Shown: positions 32,820 through 44,902, counted from the stretch's first letter. The stretch: 64,000 nt of DNA from Bilabrum cf. latius (GCA_965178125.1 OZ237735.1:2788387-2852386), one strand, 5' to 3'. Notes: generated by a model not told the origin, from the letters alone. A program made the numbers and translations.

Positions 32820-35353
32820 ATGAGCCTTGTAGTGCAGCATGGATCAAAGCGCCTTCGCGTTGGAGTGAAGCCTGAACAAAGCCTGGTGAGCTGTTGGAAG
32901 CTTGGCGTATCGCTTGGAACCCTAGCACGGCAGTTGAATCACCTGCCATGAAAGACTGACGTAGGATTTTTTCGCAGGGAGATATTGTATCTATTGTATG
33001 TGATCGAGAAGGACTTAAAGTAAGCCACCATCATTAAGATGTTGAGCATTTCACGGAGTTCGTATCAACAGTTTGATTCGAACTCCGCCTACAAAACATG
33101 TGTCATGCCGTCTTGTCGTCGCAGGCAGAGATGTGGACCCTGCACATGCGTGGTGACCCCAAACCTTTAGATCTGAAGCCAGCATTTGGCTCCCTTGGTA
33201 TCCCAGGTGGAAGTACGTTGGTGCTCGAACGCGCTGCAAGCGCTGGTGTTGATGCGAAGGGTGCAATTGGATCATCAGTCATCGCGGAAGAGCCCGAGCC
33301 GCACGTTGATGGTAGTGAACCCGGAAGGGCGGAAACCTCTAAGCAGAGCGAGCCCGGTGCTGGCAGTCGCAGGCCAGCTCCCTCGGATGCTTCGGCCAAA
33401 GTCCGCGTGGGGCTCGACACGGGAGATGGAAGGCTCGCCGGTATCTTTAGCCCAGACACGTCGTTGCTTGCTATGCTGCTAGCTTTGCAGGCTGCCGCTG
33501 ACGAGGAAACCACATTCGGTGCCCTGAGTCGAGAGGCGCTCCAGTCCGACAACGTGTCCGTGGAGGTCTTCAGGCGCCGCTTCCTCGGCTCCACGCTGGA
33601 CGTCGTGTCCCTGCAAGCGGCCGGCGCAGGGCCTGGTGAGAAAGTTAGAGTGCGGTTGCGCGTGCAGTCTACAGCTAGGTCCGGCCTGGCACCGCCGGCG
33701 ATGCCGTCACAGGCAGAGGCTGCCCCACAACCCCAACCACATCCATTGGCAGCAGCCCAACCGCCAGAGCAGCCGCCGCAGCCGCGTACGACCGATCCGG
33801 CCGTATCCGCCGTATCCAGTGCGCCAGTGTCCTCGCCTGCTGCAGCCCCCACGGCCTCGTCAGCCAAGCGCGCCATCTCGGACCTGCGCGCGCTGCTCTT
33901 CGACGAGGACACTCGGGCATGTCTGCGCACCGTTGTGGCCGTGCTGGACAACGCCAGGAAATGGCCCAATGACCCCGTGAAACGATGCCTGCGCCTCAGC
34001 AACCCAGCAGTGCAGCGCAAGATCGGGGCACATCCCCCGGCTATGCATTTGTTGCAAGCCGCTGGCTTTCGCGTGGTCGGCACCGAGACGGACCCTGAGG
34101 GGCGAAGGCTCGTGCTGGAGGTTGGGGCTAGCCATGGGGGAGCAGAGCTCGATGCAGCTAGAAAGGAAGCTGCTGACACCCTTAGGGAATTAGGGGCTCC
34201 CGTGGGACCCCCGCCCGAGCCAAGACAGGCGCCAGGGCCTACTGGCGGGTCGGCAGCGATGGCAGCAGCACAGGTACCAGCAGTGTCCTTCGATCCGTTC
34301 AAGCCACAGCTCACTCGACTGGCCCCGCAAGCCACTAGAGATGGTGTTTCAAAGGGCACTGTGCAGTTGCAGGATGGGCAGGCCGGTGGGGAACCAGTCG
34401 CGGCTTCGAGCAGGGCAGGGGCGGGAGCAGGGGCAGGGGCAGGGGCGGGGGCGGGACCGAGCGGTACATCGGCTGGCAGCGGGGACTTACTCGCCGCCGT
34501 GGAGCAGCGCGCCGAGAAACTGCGACTCGAGCGCGAGGCGCTGGTGCCAGCGTCCATGGAGGGCATGCGTGGTGTGCAGGTCGTGTAGAGGGGCGGCGGG
34601 AAAAGTGCAGGTGCGGGGGGCTCGACCAGGCTGGCGACGGCGGGGTCGGCTGCATACCTGACCGAGAGGGCTGCTCGTGCTGCTTTGAAGGCGCGGCGAG
34701 CGGGCAGCAGCAGCAGCGTGCTTGCGACTCTCAAGAGGAAGCGGGTGCAGAGGGAGCGGGCGAGCCAGCTGCGGCTGAGGGCAGACCGCGAGATGGAGCA
34801 GCTGGCGACCGGGCCCGTGTTCCGATGGGCCGTGGTGAGCGTGCTGCTGCCAGGCACTGGCGGAAAGGAGGTAGAAGGTCGGTTCAGCCCGCGCGAGACG
34901 GTGGGTCAGATCAGGGCGATGGTGTCGCAGTGCCTGCACCCCGCTGCGCAAGCAGCTACCTTTGAGCTGTTCTCAGTCATCCCGAGGAGGTCCTACGGAA
35001 ACAGCGAGACGGTGCTGGAGGCAGGGCTGCTGCCTGCCGCCAAGCTCCGGGTCCGTTTCCCGGGTGGTGCTCCTGGTCTGCCGGAGGGGGAGGGACTCGT
35101 GAGGGATTCCATCCCGGGGACAGGCGGTGTGGAGACGGACCCGAATGCCGGCGTGGTGCCGCTGGACGCAGATGTTGGTAGGCTCCCCGGTGGTGGGTTC
35201 GTGATCATTGGGGCTGCAGAGGACGGTGGGCGGGGCGAAGGGAGCAGTGCAGGGGAGGACGCAGGCGAGGTTGCTGCCAGTGGCGCGGCACGAGGTGGGG
35301 CAGGTGCCAGCGGCGGGAGCTTGCGAGTGCCGAAATGGCTCAAGCCCGGCTGA
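32820..35353 (+). CDS. UBL-PUB-UBX protein, p97/Cdc48 cofactor (TUG/UBXN6-like)
   Basis: Exons 32820..32885, 32978..33019 (42-nt microexon) and 33125..35353; introns of 92 and 105 nt; 778 residues, TGA stop. The spliced N-terminus (SKRLRVGVKPEQSL-GDIV...KPLDLKPAFGSL) is a TUG/ASPSCR1-type ubiquitin-like domain. A second ubiquitin-like stretch starts VRVGLDTGDGRLAGIF. About residues 285-372 form a PUB domain (TRACLRTVVAVLDNARKWPN, RCLRLSNPAVQRKIG, LLQAAGFRVV), which binds the p97 tail. About residues 600-687 form a UBX domain (FRWAVVSVLLPGTGGKEVEG onward). One TAG (34586-34588) lies in the linker before UBX. The combination of TUG-type UBL with PUB and UBX is unusual. Function in p97 segregase recruitment is inferred. 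Confidence 0.82.
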
Positions 35354-35443
35354 ATGGCGAGATACTTTTGCTTTTTGGCAATGTTTGAGTATTGCTGGTA
35401 GTTTGGGCATTACTAGCCGGATTCCGGATCCGCACAAGAGCTT

Positions 35444-36325
35444 TCACTCAATCTCGCCGTCTTCCCTGGTTCCTGCAGCTGGACCTCCAGACAGCGCTAC
35501 CATCTTTCTCGCTGATTCTTGCGCCATTTTTCTCGTCAAATCGTTCTGGATGGCTGGTTTCCACAGCACGGGTGGCAATCCGCGACTGGATGATGCTGCG
35601 GGCCCACTCAAATGCTAGCCTCCAGCAACTAACCAACCACTTTTGACTATTCCTTGCTGCAGCGCATTATGCTTTGAAGATATTGCAACGATAGCTCTTT
35701 CTCGCACGGCACTAGCACCGCGCAGCAGAGCAGCCTGAGCCTCAAGTTTGGCTGCCCGCGCATCAGAACGCAATTGCTCCTATCGGCGGGCTTGGGCTTC
35801 ACCTTCTCCCCGTTCTATTTCTTCTTGATTATGCTGTAAAGCGCGTGCCTCCATCCTTTCTCGTCGTTGTAGCTTCTCCTTGTCTCTAGATATTTCCTTT
35901 CGTGCCAGCGAAAGGTGGCCGGCAAGAACCCCGAGCATCCCTCGTCTACGCTTTCTTTTCGGCACTTGTGCCTCGCCTGCTGTTCCACTGCTATCATCAG
36001 CTTCCTGTTTTGCGTCTCCAGATATTTGTGCGGCTGCAACCTCGCCTCCAAGGATCTGTTTCGCAATTACACCGCCCAGCGTGCCTTCCCGCGGCAGAGC
36101 CTTGGTTTCCTTGCTTGCAGACAGTTCAACAACTGCCACATCCGGCCCAGCTGCATTATGTGATACCTAAAGTGTGTTGGACCGGGACTGCTACAATCGT
36201 TTACTTCCTAGAGACGGCTCTGCGGCCGCCGATCCGGTCAATTGATGGGCCACATGCTCAAGTTGCTACAGTTTTAGATCATACTGGCGACATCGATCCC
36301 TAAATTCGTCCAAGACGTCGTTCAT
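35444..36325 (-). CDS. PNN: Pinin (PNN), splicing-associated protein
   Basis: Nuclear protein linked to the exon-junction and splicing machinery. 293 residues, one open frame from the ATG at 36325 to TGA 35444-35446, with five TAGs read as Gln. The N-terminus (VLDEFRDRCRQYDLKLQQLE, HQLTGSAA) matches the first pinin helix. KRKRRRGMLGVLAGHLSLAR matches the pinin/SDK signature (RRRIFGLLMGTLQKF in human), then comes an Arg/Glu/Gln coiled coil. PPVLWKPA and ARKMVALSGG match the later KPHLFYIP and RKMNALFEG blocks. A small extra segment before PPVLWKPA may hide an unspliced intron. In the standard code the gene dissolves into short pieces. Confidence 0.82.
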
Positions 36326-36476
36326 TTGACCTGTGTTGCACTACGGCGGCACGCCTATATTTGAAATAGCACGTTATCTAGACGCAGCGACCACTTCTCG
36401 AGCGGGATCATGGGCTGGTTGTCCCCACTGGGAATTATTTGGGGAAAAGATTTCTTGAATTTATTGTTATAGTATC
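36326..36476. promoter_or_regulatory. AT-rich divergent promoter (pinin / Zn2Cys6 factor)
   Basis: 151 bp between two divergent ATGs, clearly more AT-rich than the flanking coding DNA, with a run near 36450-36476. It must serve both genes. No consensus element is claimed. Confidence 0.5.
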
Positions 36477-39400
36477 ATGCCTTCAAAATCGAGGCCTTCG
36501 AAGCAGCGAGCGCACGTAACCAGGGCATGTGTGAGGGAAGAATCCAGTGGAATAACTATGTTGGCAGCGGCTCAGATGCAATCGATCCTTCTGCTGAATA
36601 CTCGTGCGCCCTCCGGTCGCAGGATACGTGCCGCAAACGACGGGCAAAATGCAATGGGGCAAACCCATGCGCTGGTTGCTCAAAACTTGGTGTAGACTGT
36701 ACGTACTCTGCTCCGTCGAAGAAGCGAGGGCCTAAGCCAGGGTCAATAAAGAGCATGAGGGAGGAGTTCCAGGCCATGCTTGCAAGACTTACGGAACTAA
36801 CAGAAGAAAACAGACAGCTTAGGCTTGCTGCCATGGCGAACTCTGCCGGTCCAATGACGGGTCCAGCGGTCGCTGCAACTGACGGTCTTGCAACACTTTC
36901 TCATGTAGCTGGCGTTGCAAGCAGCCAAAGCTCTGCTGCAAAATGGATCCAAGGGCCAGATAGCGCTGCCCGAGCCGCTGCAGAGTCGGCAACTACCAAG
37001 CCAGCCCCATCTCACGGATCAGCTGGGCTGAGCCTCTACGGGGCCGAGCAAGCCACCAACATGGCCGACTAGGCAACCTAGGCCAACAGAGACTCTGCAC
37101 CACAGTCCAAAGCGCAGCAGGTTGCTTCCTCCCGATCTGGTGCTGGGGAGCAAGGCCGCCCGGGAGAATCGCGGACCTCCGGCAACACCCCCGGGCAGAA
37201 GTGGAACACGGAGGGGCTGCGAGTGGGGGGGGACTCAGCCGAGTCAGCCAAGCTGCAGGCCGCCCTTCGGGGCCGAGAGGATGCAAGTAGCCCCGAAGTA
37301 CCCCCGCCGCTGCACCCTCCACCCCCAATGCACCACACGAAGCTGCCCTCTGGTGGAGTCCGCATGATGGGTCCCCAGAACCTCATGACTGCCCGCCTGC
37401 CCATCGCCTCCATCGCGTCAGGGCCCATGCGGGAGCGGGTGGGCGCGCGCCACGGGAGCATGAAGCTGGGGGCCGCTGTGGATGACCTTCGTGTCGCGGG
37501 TCGATCGGGAGAGCCTGTGCTGGCGGGTGCTGGTGCGGGTGCGGGTGCGGGTGCTGGTGCTGGTGCGGGTGCTGGTGCTGGTGCTGGTGCTGGTGCTGGT
37601 GCCGATGACAGCACGGAGGAGAGGGTAGGGAAGCGAAGGAGGCTGGAGGAGGGCCCTGCGACGGTGTAGCAGAACCAGCAGTCGCTTCGTCTTGTGGACA
37701 TTCCGCCAGACTGGCTGCTGGTTCTGCTGCGGGCCTATCTCCGGCACGTGCAGGGAACGGCCTCGCTGAACCTGACCTGCGCCGGTTCCCTCGCCCGTGC
37801 CGTCAAGGTGCTGGACCAGAAGGGGGCCTTCACGCCACTGCCGCGCCGCATCTCCGACGACCTTCCCGGCCGGAGCAAGCTGCTCGGTATACCTGTCGCA
37901 GGCCCTGCTGGGCGTGGGCAGGCACCTATCCCCAAGTCACAGATGCAGAGAAATGGTGTCTAGATCAAAGCAACAGACGGTCCAGACTCGAGCCAGCCTG
38001 CTGCCAGCAGCTCTCGGCAGCCGAGCATGGACCCGGGCCAGGACTCCCGCAGTCCGACTGGCGAAGACCCGCTGCCCCCACTCGCCGTCTCGGTGTCTGT
38101 GCCGGTACGCTCCCCCATGGCTGGCCGGAAGCGACAGCGCGCGGAGGCTGCCTCCACCACCTCCGGGGGGTCTGCCGGACCATCGTCATCGCCATCAGTT
38201 GCTTCAGATGCAATGCATGATCTGCTGGAAGAAGACATGACCTTCTCTCTCCTCCGAATGATGGAGCCGGCTGGTGGGCTGCCGCTAGACGAGGCATTCG
38301 GCGTGGGCGAGCAGCCCCTCTCCGACGATGAACAGGATTCGCCGTCGGGTGTGCAGCCAGGCGTGGTGTTCTCGCAGCCAGACATGCGACCTTAGCACTT
38401 GAGAGGGCATCCAGATGCTGCTGAGGCCGGTGTGCCTTGGCCCCGCACATACAGAGCTGTGGCTAGCTGGCTGTAGCAATACCACGCGTGCGGTGGGCGT
38501 ATTGTGCAGCGCCCGTTGCGGCTGAGCTCCTTCGGGCCGTCAGCGGAGCTTGTTGGTGCAGGTGCTACAATCTATGCGGCTTGCGCTTCGGGTGCCCGGG
38601 CGTGCGGCTGCGGCTCGCTGGGAGACGCGCTGCTGCTGCGGGCGCGAGCACTGATGTCACGCATCATGGATGGACCCTCCGAATTCGGCCACATTGCGTG
38701 CTCCATCCTGTCCAACTATTGCTGCATGGTCATGGATTTGGCGCGAGCTGGTGTGTATGGGGTGCTCGCTTGGCGGCAGGCGGCATATTTAGGGTTGCAT
38801 CCCGGCGATGGCAGTCGTGGGAGTGCCACTCTGTTTACGCGGCAGATGTCCTGCATTGATATGCCGACTTTGATGCCGCGATCACTACCCTCCTACAAAG
38901 ACGTAGTCAAGTACTGGCAGGAAGGTGCGGGTAGGGATGTGGAGGAGGGCGACCAGCAGTGGAGCCAATACAGGGTGCTGGCTCCAGGTGCAAGAAGCGG
39001 CAGCGAAGCAGAGGCAGCAGTTTCTAGGGCAGACAAGCCTCTGTGGCGAATCACGTCTGCGGAAGTCGGGGCGGGACAAGTGCAAGCCATTCGATACGGG
39101 CACATCGAAAGTCCAGATGGAACGGCTGGGGAAGGTGGAGACGACGATGCCTCCGTGGATTCCTCGCTTCCCAGGCCCCCCGCCCGCCCTAGCAGCCTTG
39201 AAGCTGGAGGCCCGACTGGTCCCGATCACATGCCGAGCTGGTAGCCTGACAATGGCAGCATACCCGAAAATAGGAGTGTTGGCTTGAGTAGCATCGGAGG
39301 CGGTAGCTGGGCGACGAATCACCTCGGGGGCCTTGCAGCAGATGCAGCTAGTGTGAGGGGAGAGGAGCCGGGCGAGGCTCCTGAGGGCCTTCTCGACAGA

Positions 39401-42040
39401 GATGGTGCCGAGTCATCCTCTGCGTCAATGAATGGCACGAGAGAGGATGCGCTTGCTCGAAAGATGCGGATTCAGCGGTTCGTGCCTGCCGTTGCGCTGG
39501 CAAGAGGACCGTCCGGGTGGACTACGAATGGCCGTGTGGCAGAGCTCTGGGGCTTCATCCTGAGCAAGCTCATGCACAACTTGGGGGGATACCTGCGCCC
39601 CGAATCGTGGGAAGCGATTTATCAGTGCACTGCAGAGCTCGAGAAGATCTCGAATCACGAGGGCGAGCGCAGGCTGATCGAGATGCACGGCGAGACCCCC
39701 TCCATGCTGGCGCTGCTGCATGCCACCTGCTGCATCGTGCACGCGAGGCACTGGAATGTAGAGAGAGCAATTGTGTATGGAGTGCGAGCTGCCACGCTAA
39801 TTGCTCGCGAAAGCGCACAAAATGCTCTCGTGACACCTGCGGGTGCTTTCTTGTATCGTCATGTGTGCGTATTCCTTCGCCAACGAGAAGCGGACGGATG
39901 GAGCATCCCAGCTCCGCAGCAGCTGTGGGTGGACGCATCCGACAAGAAGAAAGGATTTGATGCGGCTGCATTCCCTGCCATGCAGTTCTATGCGCCTTCT
40001 AGTGCTTCTTCATCGAATGCAAGTCGCAGCCAGGATGATTCGCTCTGGTACGAGACCCCGCTGTTTGTAAGCAGCATGTACTCAGCTCGCGTGTGGCCCA
40101 TGGCTGCCAGGATGCTCTCAGGGCTCGTGCAGGAGTATGATGCCCGCGGGTGGACAGTGCCTGCATTCTTGCTTGAGACGAGAGCCGGCAGCACGCCGTG
40201 CACCAAGAGCTCATCCCTTCTAGCTCCAGTGCGAGCTGTTTTGCATGCCGCGGACGAGTCGGCGGACTCGCTTCGGGCGGCTGCCATTTGCGACTTAATC
40301 GCAGGCGCCGACGGACAAGTCCGAGATGCTGACTCGGCTCCGCCTCTTGATGCCTCCTCAAGAGTCAACTGTGCCCATACGGGTGCGCGCCGGAGGCGGC
40401 GAGTAGCTGCACTTGTGCACCTGGCACCACCCATCGCGGCGAGGGTTGGCATCCGGCTCCCTTGGGCTCCGCATGTCGATACATTCGTCTACCCCGGTGC
40501 CGGTATGCTAAAGCGGCTTGTTGTGCAGTCGTTGGCCAAGAGTGGTACGTCAAGGGGAGCTTCATCAAGAGTAGCGCAGCAGGCATCAGATAGAACCGAC
40601 GTTGCGCCGCTCGAAGGCATCAAAGCGCGGGCAGCCAAGGCTAGTGAGGCGCAGGCCACAGTAGCCATCGCCTTGTAGCCAGAGACTGCCTCTGCACCTG
40701 CGTACATCGACGAAGGGCATGCAGAAGCCCTAAAATCTGCTGTAAAGGACGCGCAGATTTCACCGAGCTCTACGCAAAAATCGCACTAGGCCGTAGAGCA
40801 TTTGAAGTCCAAGGTCCCTTAGCTTATGAAGGTGTTCGATCCAAATCACCTGGACGTGATTCGCCCGAACAACCCCGATAAGTCCGGTCCTGCAGATGCT
40901 AGCAGTGCGGCGGCCCGTGCACCGGCCACACAGGAGGAGCATCCGCACATGGTCCAAGTCGCAGTCATGGCCCGGTTCCTTTCCAAGTGGGCCAGGAGCT
41001 CTGAGGTGCTTGGGCCACTGGCAGATCATTGTGGCAGCGGTAGCAGCAACTCTCGGGGCGGGTCAGCCCAGATAAACGTAGATCTGCTGAAGTCTGGGCC
41101 TGAAGCGCTACTGCCAAGGGAGGCCACTGTAGCAGCCACGTCCACTGTATCGGGCGATTCTGCAGAGCGAGGAAAGGCCTCTCTCGGATCCACGGGAGCA
41201 GCCACCTCGAGATCGGGAGACGGCTCTGCGCATGAATCTATGCAGGCTGCCCCTCCTTCCCCTGCTGAGGCGTAGTAGTTTGCCTCGCAAGCGGCGCTCG
41301 CGGCAGCGCGGACCGGAGCAGTTGTTGGCATTTCTCTGCCTCCCGCGGTAGCAGGCACTGCACCTGAACGCAACGGAGTTTGGGCTAATTTGCACCTCCA
41401 TGTGGCGGATGGTAGCCCCCGGCCATCTGCCACAGACGGATAGGTACCGCTGAGCCGAATCCCCGGTGGAAAGCAAGCGGGCGGCAACAGCAGCCTGTAC
41501 GGGCCGCCAGCATCTGTCGATAACGGCAGCGTGGCTAGCAGCTGGCAGGCAGGGCATCGTCCAACTGGCTTTCACGGCGGGTACAGCCAAGGGGTGCAGG
41601 GAGCTTTCTCGGTTGCAATGCCCGGAGGGATGCAGACGGGTGGCATGCTGGCTGTTGCACCCCCTGGCACGCCACACATGCTTGCCAGAGCTGGATCCAT
41701 GACTGGCATGCCGAGCCGAGCGATGAGTATCCCCAGTAGCATTGTAATCAGCTAGGATGCAGTTGAAACGCGAGGAAGCAGTGGTGAGATGTCCCAGGTC
41801 GGCGGTGAGAGCCGAGGACCGCAGGGTGGTCAGCTGGCAAGGGCTGGGGCGGGCGCACCCCCAGGCACTGACGCACGGCACCGCCCGAGCAGCCCAGCAG
41901 GTACAGAGGTATCGTCTGTGTCGTCGTCGATGGCTCTGCTGGCGCACGCAGCGTCTATCTCTGGGTCCATCGACTCGGGGGGGACGGGGTGGACGAGGAG
42001 CAGGCGCCGGAAGCGATCGACTGGCAGGTCGAATCGGTGA
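36477..42040 (+). CDS. Giant Zn2Cys6 (fungal-type) transcription factor
   Basis: Exon 1 is 36477..36530 and exon 2 is 36623..42040, with a 92-nt GTGAGG...CGCAG intron; 1,823 residues, TGA stop. Splicing restores the zinc cluster C18-x2-C21-x6-C28-x5-C34-x2-C37-x6-C44 (RACDTCRKRRAKC...CTY) and a following KKRGPKPG linker. Next comes a leucine-heptad coiled coil (MLARLTELTEENRQL), the usual dimerisation element. Around residues 660-740, IACSILSNYCCMVMDLARAG and AWRQAAYLGLHPG resemble the fungal middle homology region. A (Gly-Ala)n tract is encoded by GGTGCN repeats near 37525-37610. Fourteen in-frame TAGs keep one frame open for 5.4 kb. Long disordered parts are expected. Targets are unknown. 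Confidence 0.85.
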
Positions 42041-42170
42041 ATGTATTGCATTGAATGGAATACTCGGTGCTTGTTTTGTGTTTCAGGTCTTCTGTGGCAC
42101 ACAAAAAGGAGTATCAGTCCCACTCGCCGACCCTCTCTGTCATCAGGTTGTGCGGCCAAGCAAGCATCCC

Positions 42171-42971
42171 TCACTGCCTACGCGTGGTCATCAGCTGCCC
42201 GCAATCCTTCACAATCAATGCTGGCCTGCGGTCCCCAGCTTTCGCCAGCTTCTGGTGCTGCTGAATGGCTTCTTCTGCTGCTTTTAAGGTTTCGAAACCC
42301 TCAATCACGTTCCCAAACGTGGGGAACTTGCCGTCCATGAGCGGGCCCTTGCCCAGACTGATGACGAACTGGGACGTGTAGTCGGGACCGGGGCCTGCCA
42401 TCGACAGGATCCCGGGACCTATGTGCCTGAGCTCATTTTTTTCAGGGGGGAACGGGATACCTAGCGCGGACTTCCCTCCTTCCCCCGTGCCATGCACGAT
42501 ATCTCCGCCCGCCATGTACGAGCCGGGCACCAGTGCGTGAAAGCGACAGCCGCGCAGCCCAAAGCCGCGTTCGCCGGTGCACAACCTCCGAAAGTTCTCG
42601 GAGGTTTTGGGTGCTTGATCCTTTCGCAGCTGCAGAATCACTCTGCCGAGGTCTTGTCCTTCGAATGCGAGATCTAGAAACACGACAGGGTTGCCTTGAA
42701 CGAGAGGGATACCTCGAACAGCAGCTTCCGCGTCCCCCTTTGCACTCGGACTAAAGTAATCCGTCCAGCCTCTAAATCCCAAGTAGACTGCAAACGAGAC
42801 TGCGCTGCCCAGTGTAACGTACCAAAGCGCCTACGAAAATGGTGTGTCCGCGCTGAACTTTTCGTCACCCGACTTTTTGTCCCCATCCGGCTTGCTGGCA
42901 TCAGCCGGACGGCACTGACGCATTGGTGTTCCTGAAATAGCTCTCCTAGAGTACTGGCTCAAGCAGTTCAT
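42171..42971 (-). CDS. Membrane-anchored cyclophilin-like protein with degenerate active site
   Basis: 266 residues from the ATG at 42971 (alternative 42923) to TGA, crossing one TAG before the membrane span. The start MNCLSQYSRRAISGTPMRQ looks like a mitochondrial presequence. A transmembrane helix follows (about residues 48-68, ALWYVTLGSAVSFAVYLGF), then a cyclophilin domain (KTSENFRRLCTGERG, HIGPGILSMAGPGPDYTSQF, PTFGNVIEGFETL). Compared with cyclophilin A, the catalytic Arg55 is Ala146, Gln63 is Ala154 and Trp121 is not kept, so peptidyl-prolyl isomerase activity is doubtful. A chaperone or scaffold role at a membrane is more likely. Mitochondrial location is inferred. Confidence 0.8.
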
Positions 42972-43006
42972 CGCTCGACCGGCCCACTATGCGCTGCACG
43001 CAGAAT

Positions 43007-43216
43007 TCAGCTGCACCGCTCTTGCGCCACGTACTTGAGGGAATCCTGCTTTATGAAGGCCCACCCGGCAGCGTGCCCGAACGATATGCCTCTATGCCCG
43101 AAGCATGACGACAAAATGGCCAGCAGGTCTATGTAGGTGGCTCCCGCGATGGACATTATCATCATCTGATGGTGATTCCGGATATTGGCAGCTGCCTTCG
43201 AAACAATGAGCTACAT
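43007..43216 (-). CDS. Possible small protein (69 residues), uncertain
   Basis: Open only if the TAG at codon 2 is read as Gln. The translation has a helical, partly hydrophobic middle (MIMSIAGATYIDLLAILSSC) and a TGA stop. It starts only 15 bp from the divergent start at 43232, leaving no room for separate promoters, unless it is an internal exon of a gene whose first exon overlaps that gene. No family recognised. Confidence 0.3.
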
Positions 43217-43231
43217 CTCGAATACTGATCC

Positions 43232-43773
43232 ATGAATAGGTTACGAAACCCCAAAAGTAATAAAAAGTGGATATATGTAGCTGGTACATTGAGCATTATC
43301 GCCGTTTTTGGCAGCCTTCCGTTGGTTATTCGGGCCAGAAGAAAAGACAGTGTGAGGCCGTGTTCTGATCCGCGAATCACAGCAGTAGCTGGACATCCAT
43401 TGAATTTGCGAGTGGCTCTCAGCTATGAATAAATATTTTGCAGGAGAATATGATGTTCAGGGAGGAGCCCCTGACAGGCAGTCAAATCATGAGGGGCGCG
43501 TATATAAACTCCGGTAAGACTGGGCCCGGTCGGCTTGCATGTCAATTGGATGGCCTCCTGAGCCACCCTAGAGGGGATGTACATTATCACCTTACCAGCG
43601 CAGGATCAAAAGATGTAGGGAGAGACCCAGACTGGGACCCAGTCACCCGAACGCATCGGAGCAAGACACCAAGCACGTTCAACCCTAGCGAAGAGCAGGT
43701 GGAAGAGTGGTCCAAGCGATTCGAGAGCAAGGAGGGTGGCCAACAAGAAGGGAAGCATGAAGGTCGTGAATGA
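43232..43773 (+). CDS. Small single-pass membrane protein
   Basis: Three exons: 43232..43351, 43444..43513 and 43604..43773; introns of 92 and 90 nt (GTGAGG...TGCAG, GTAAGA...GCGCAG); 119 residues, TGA stop. The second intron is a multiple of three with no stop, so it looks coding; removing it gives the smoother MRGAYINSG-SKDVGRDPDWD. One membrane helix (WIYVAGTLSIIAVFGSLPLV) is flanked by basic residues, followed by a charged tail. EEPLTGSQ and the NSGSKDVG-x-DPDWD motif recall small conserved eukaryotic membrane proteins of unknown role, but I cannot name one. No in-frame TAG. Confidence 0.68.
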
Positions 43774-43927
43774 ATTGTAGAACCACGATGCACAGTTTGA
43801 TTGCAATAGTCAGATAGAGACGGTCACGAACTTCGCAGGCCCCGGGGGAATCGCAGTCCCTAGAAGTGCCACGATAACCAATCTGGCGGTACCAAGTCTT
43901 CGCCTATGTTCATGCGACCAATTTCCC

Positions 43928-44902
43928 TCAAGCCTGGACCTTCCTGCGCCTGGCTCTGCTACTCGGCCTTGCTCGCTTGGTTCTCGTGAAGGTGACCTCC
44001 TCGCTGCTGCTGCTGCTGCTGGGGCTAGGGCTGGGACTGCCTGACCCTGCATCATCGGTCGCATCATCATTTGCGTCTTGCAGTGAATCCTCTGTGGTCT
44101 GCAGGCCTTGAATGCCCAGAGATGCTCCCACGGGGGCAGATGCCAGCCCGAGCTTCCATGCGATGGGCCCGGAGAAGGTGGCAAGTGCAGGGATCACGAT
44201 GACTGCAATGCACACACACAGCGAAGCGATGAGCTAGACATCGTGCGACCTATCCCCAGTCACCCACTCGCGGAGAGACAGACGGTCCCCCAGCTGCTGC
44301 CTCAGGTACCACGCGCTGAACCCCGCCTAGGCCCCAACCATGCCGAAGAATGCGGGACCGTACGACAGGAGAACCCCGACGGCAAGACGACCTTCGAAGT
44401 GCGCTTTAGTGTACACCCGGAGCAGGTCGAGCTCAAGCAGAGGCAGGTCGTAGACGCAGCCAGCCACGCCAACAACCACCGACCCGAAGGCTACCATCAT
44501 GCCCGGCGACTGCAGCAGCGCACTGCTCTCCAACTGGTCCAGCAGAGGAGTGTCGGCTGAACCGACTCCCGCAATGTACCTGATGCCGATCGCCAACGCC
44601 CCCAATACAACGCCTCCGTACAGAAACCCGACTTGCGGCACAACACCCTCCACCAACGGAGTGCACGACGGGTTGAACTGCCACAGCTTCAACCACCCAG
44701 CACCCAGACCTACGACAATATACATACCAATTATAAGTGCTGCAGATGTTGCAGATGCCCATAGCGGCACGCTCCGGAGCTAGCCATCGGGAGCTAGCAC
44801 AACGCCGCACGTCAAGCCGCCGGCGATTGGGAGTGCGTAAAACCACAGAAGATCGATGGCAAGCCTCCAATTGCGCGAAGGAATGATCACTCGTGGAGCC
44901 AT
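43928..44902 (-). CDS. Six-span membrane protein, unknown
   Basis: 324 residues from ATG 44902 to TGA, with three TAGs (44780, 44327, 44234) read through. Six hydrophobic spans are visible: IDLLWFYALPIAGGLTCGVV; ATSAALIIGMYIVVGLGAGW; VGFLYGGVVLGALAIGIRYI; MMVAFGSVVVGVAGCVYDL; AVGVLLSYGPAFFGMVGA; IASLCVCIAVIVIPALATF. The C-terminus is acidic then Ser-rich and ends with an Arg/Lys cluster. No family recognised. The frame is open further upstream but has no earlier ATG. It is divergent from the secreted protein gene, 132 bp away. Confidence 0.7.
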
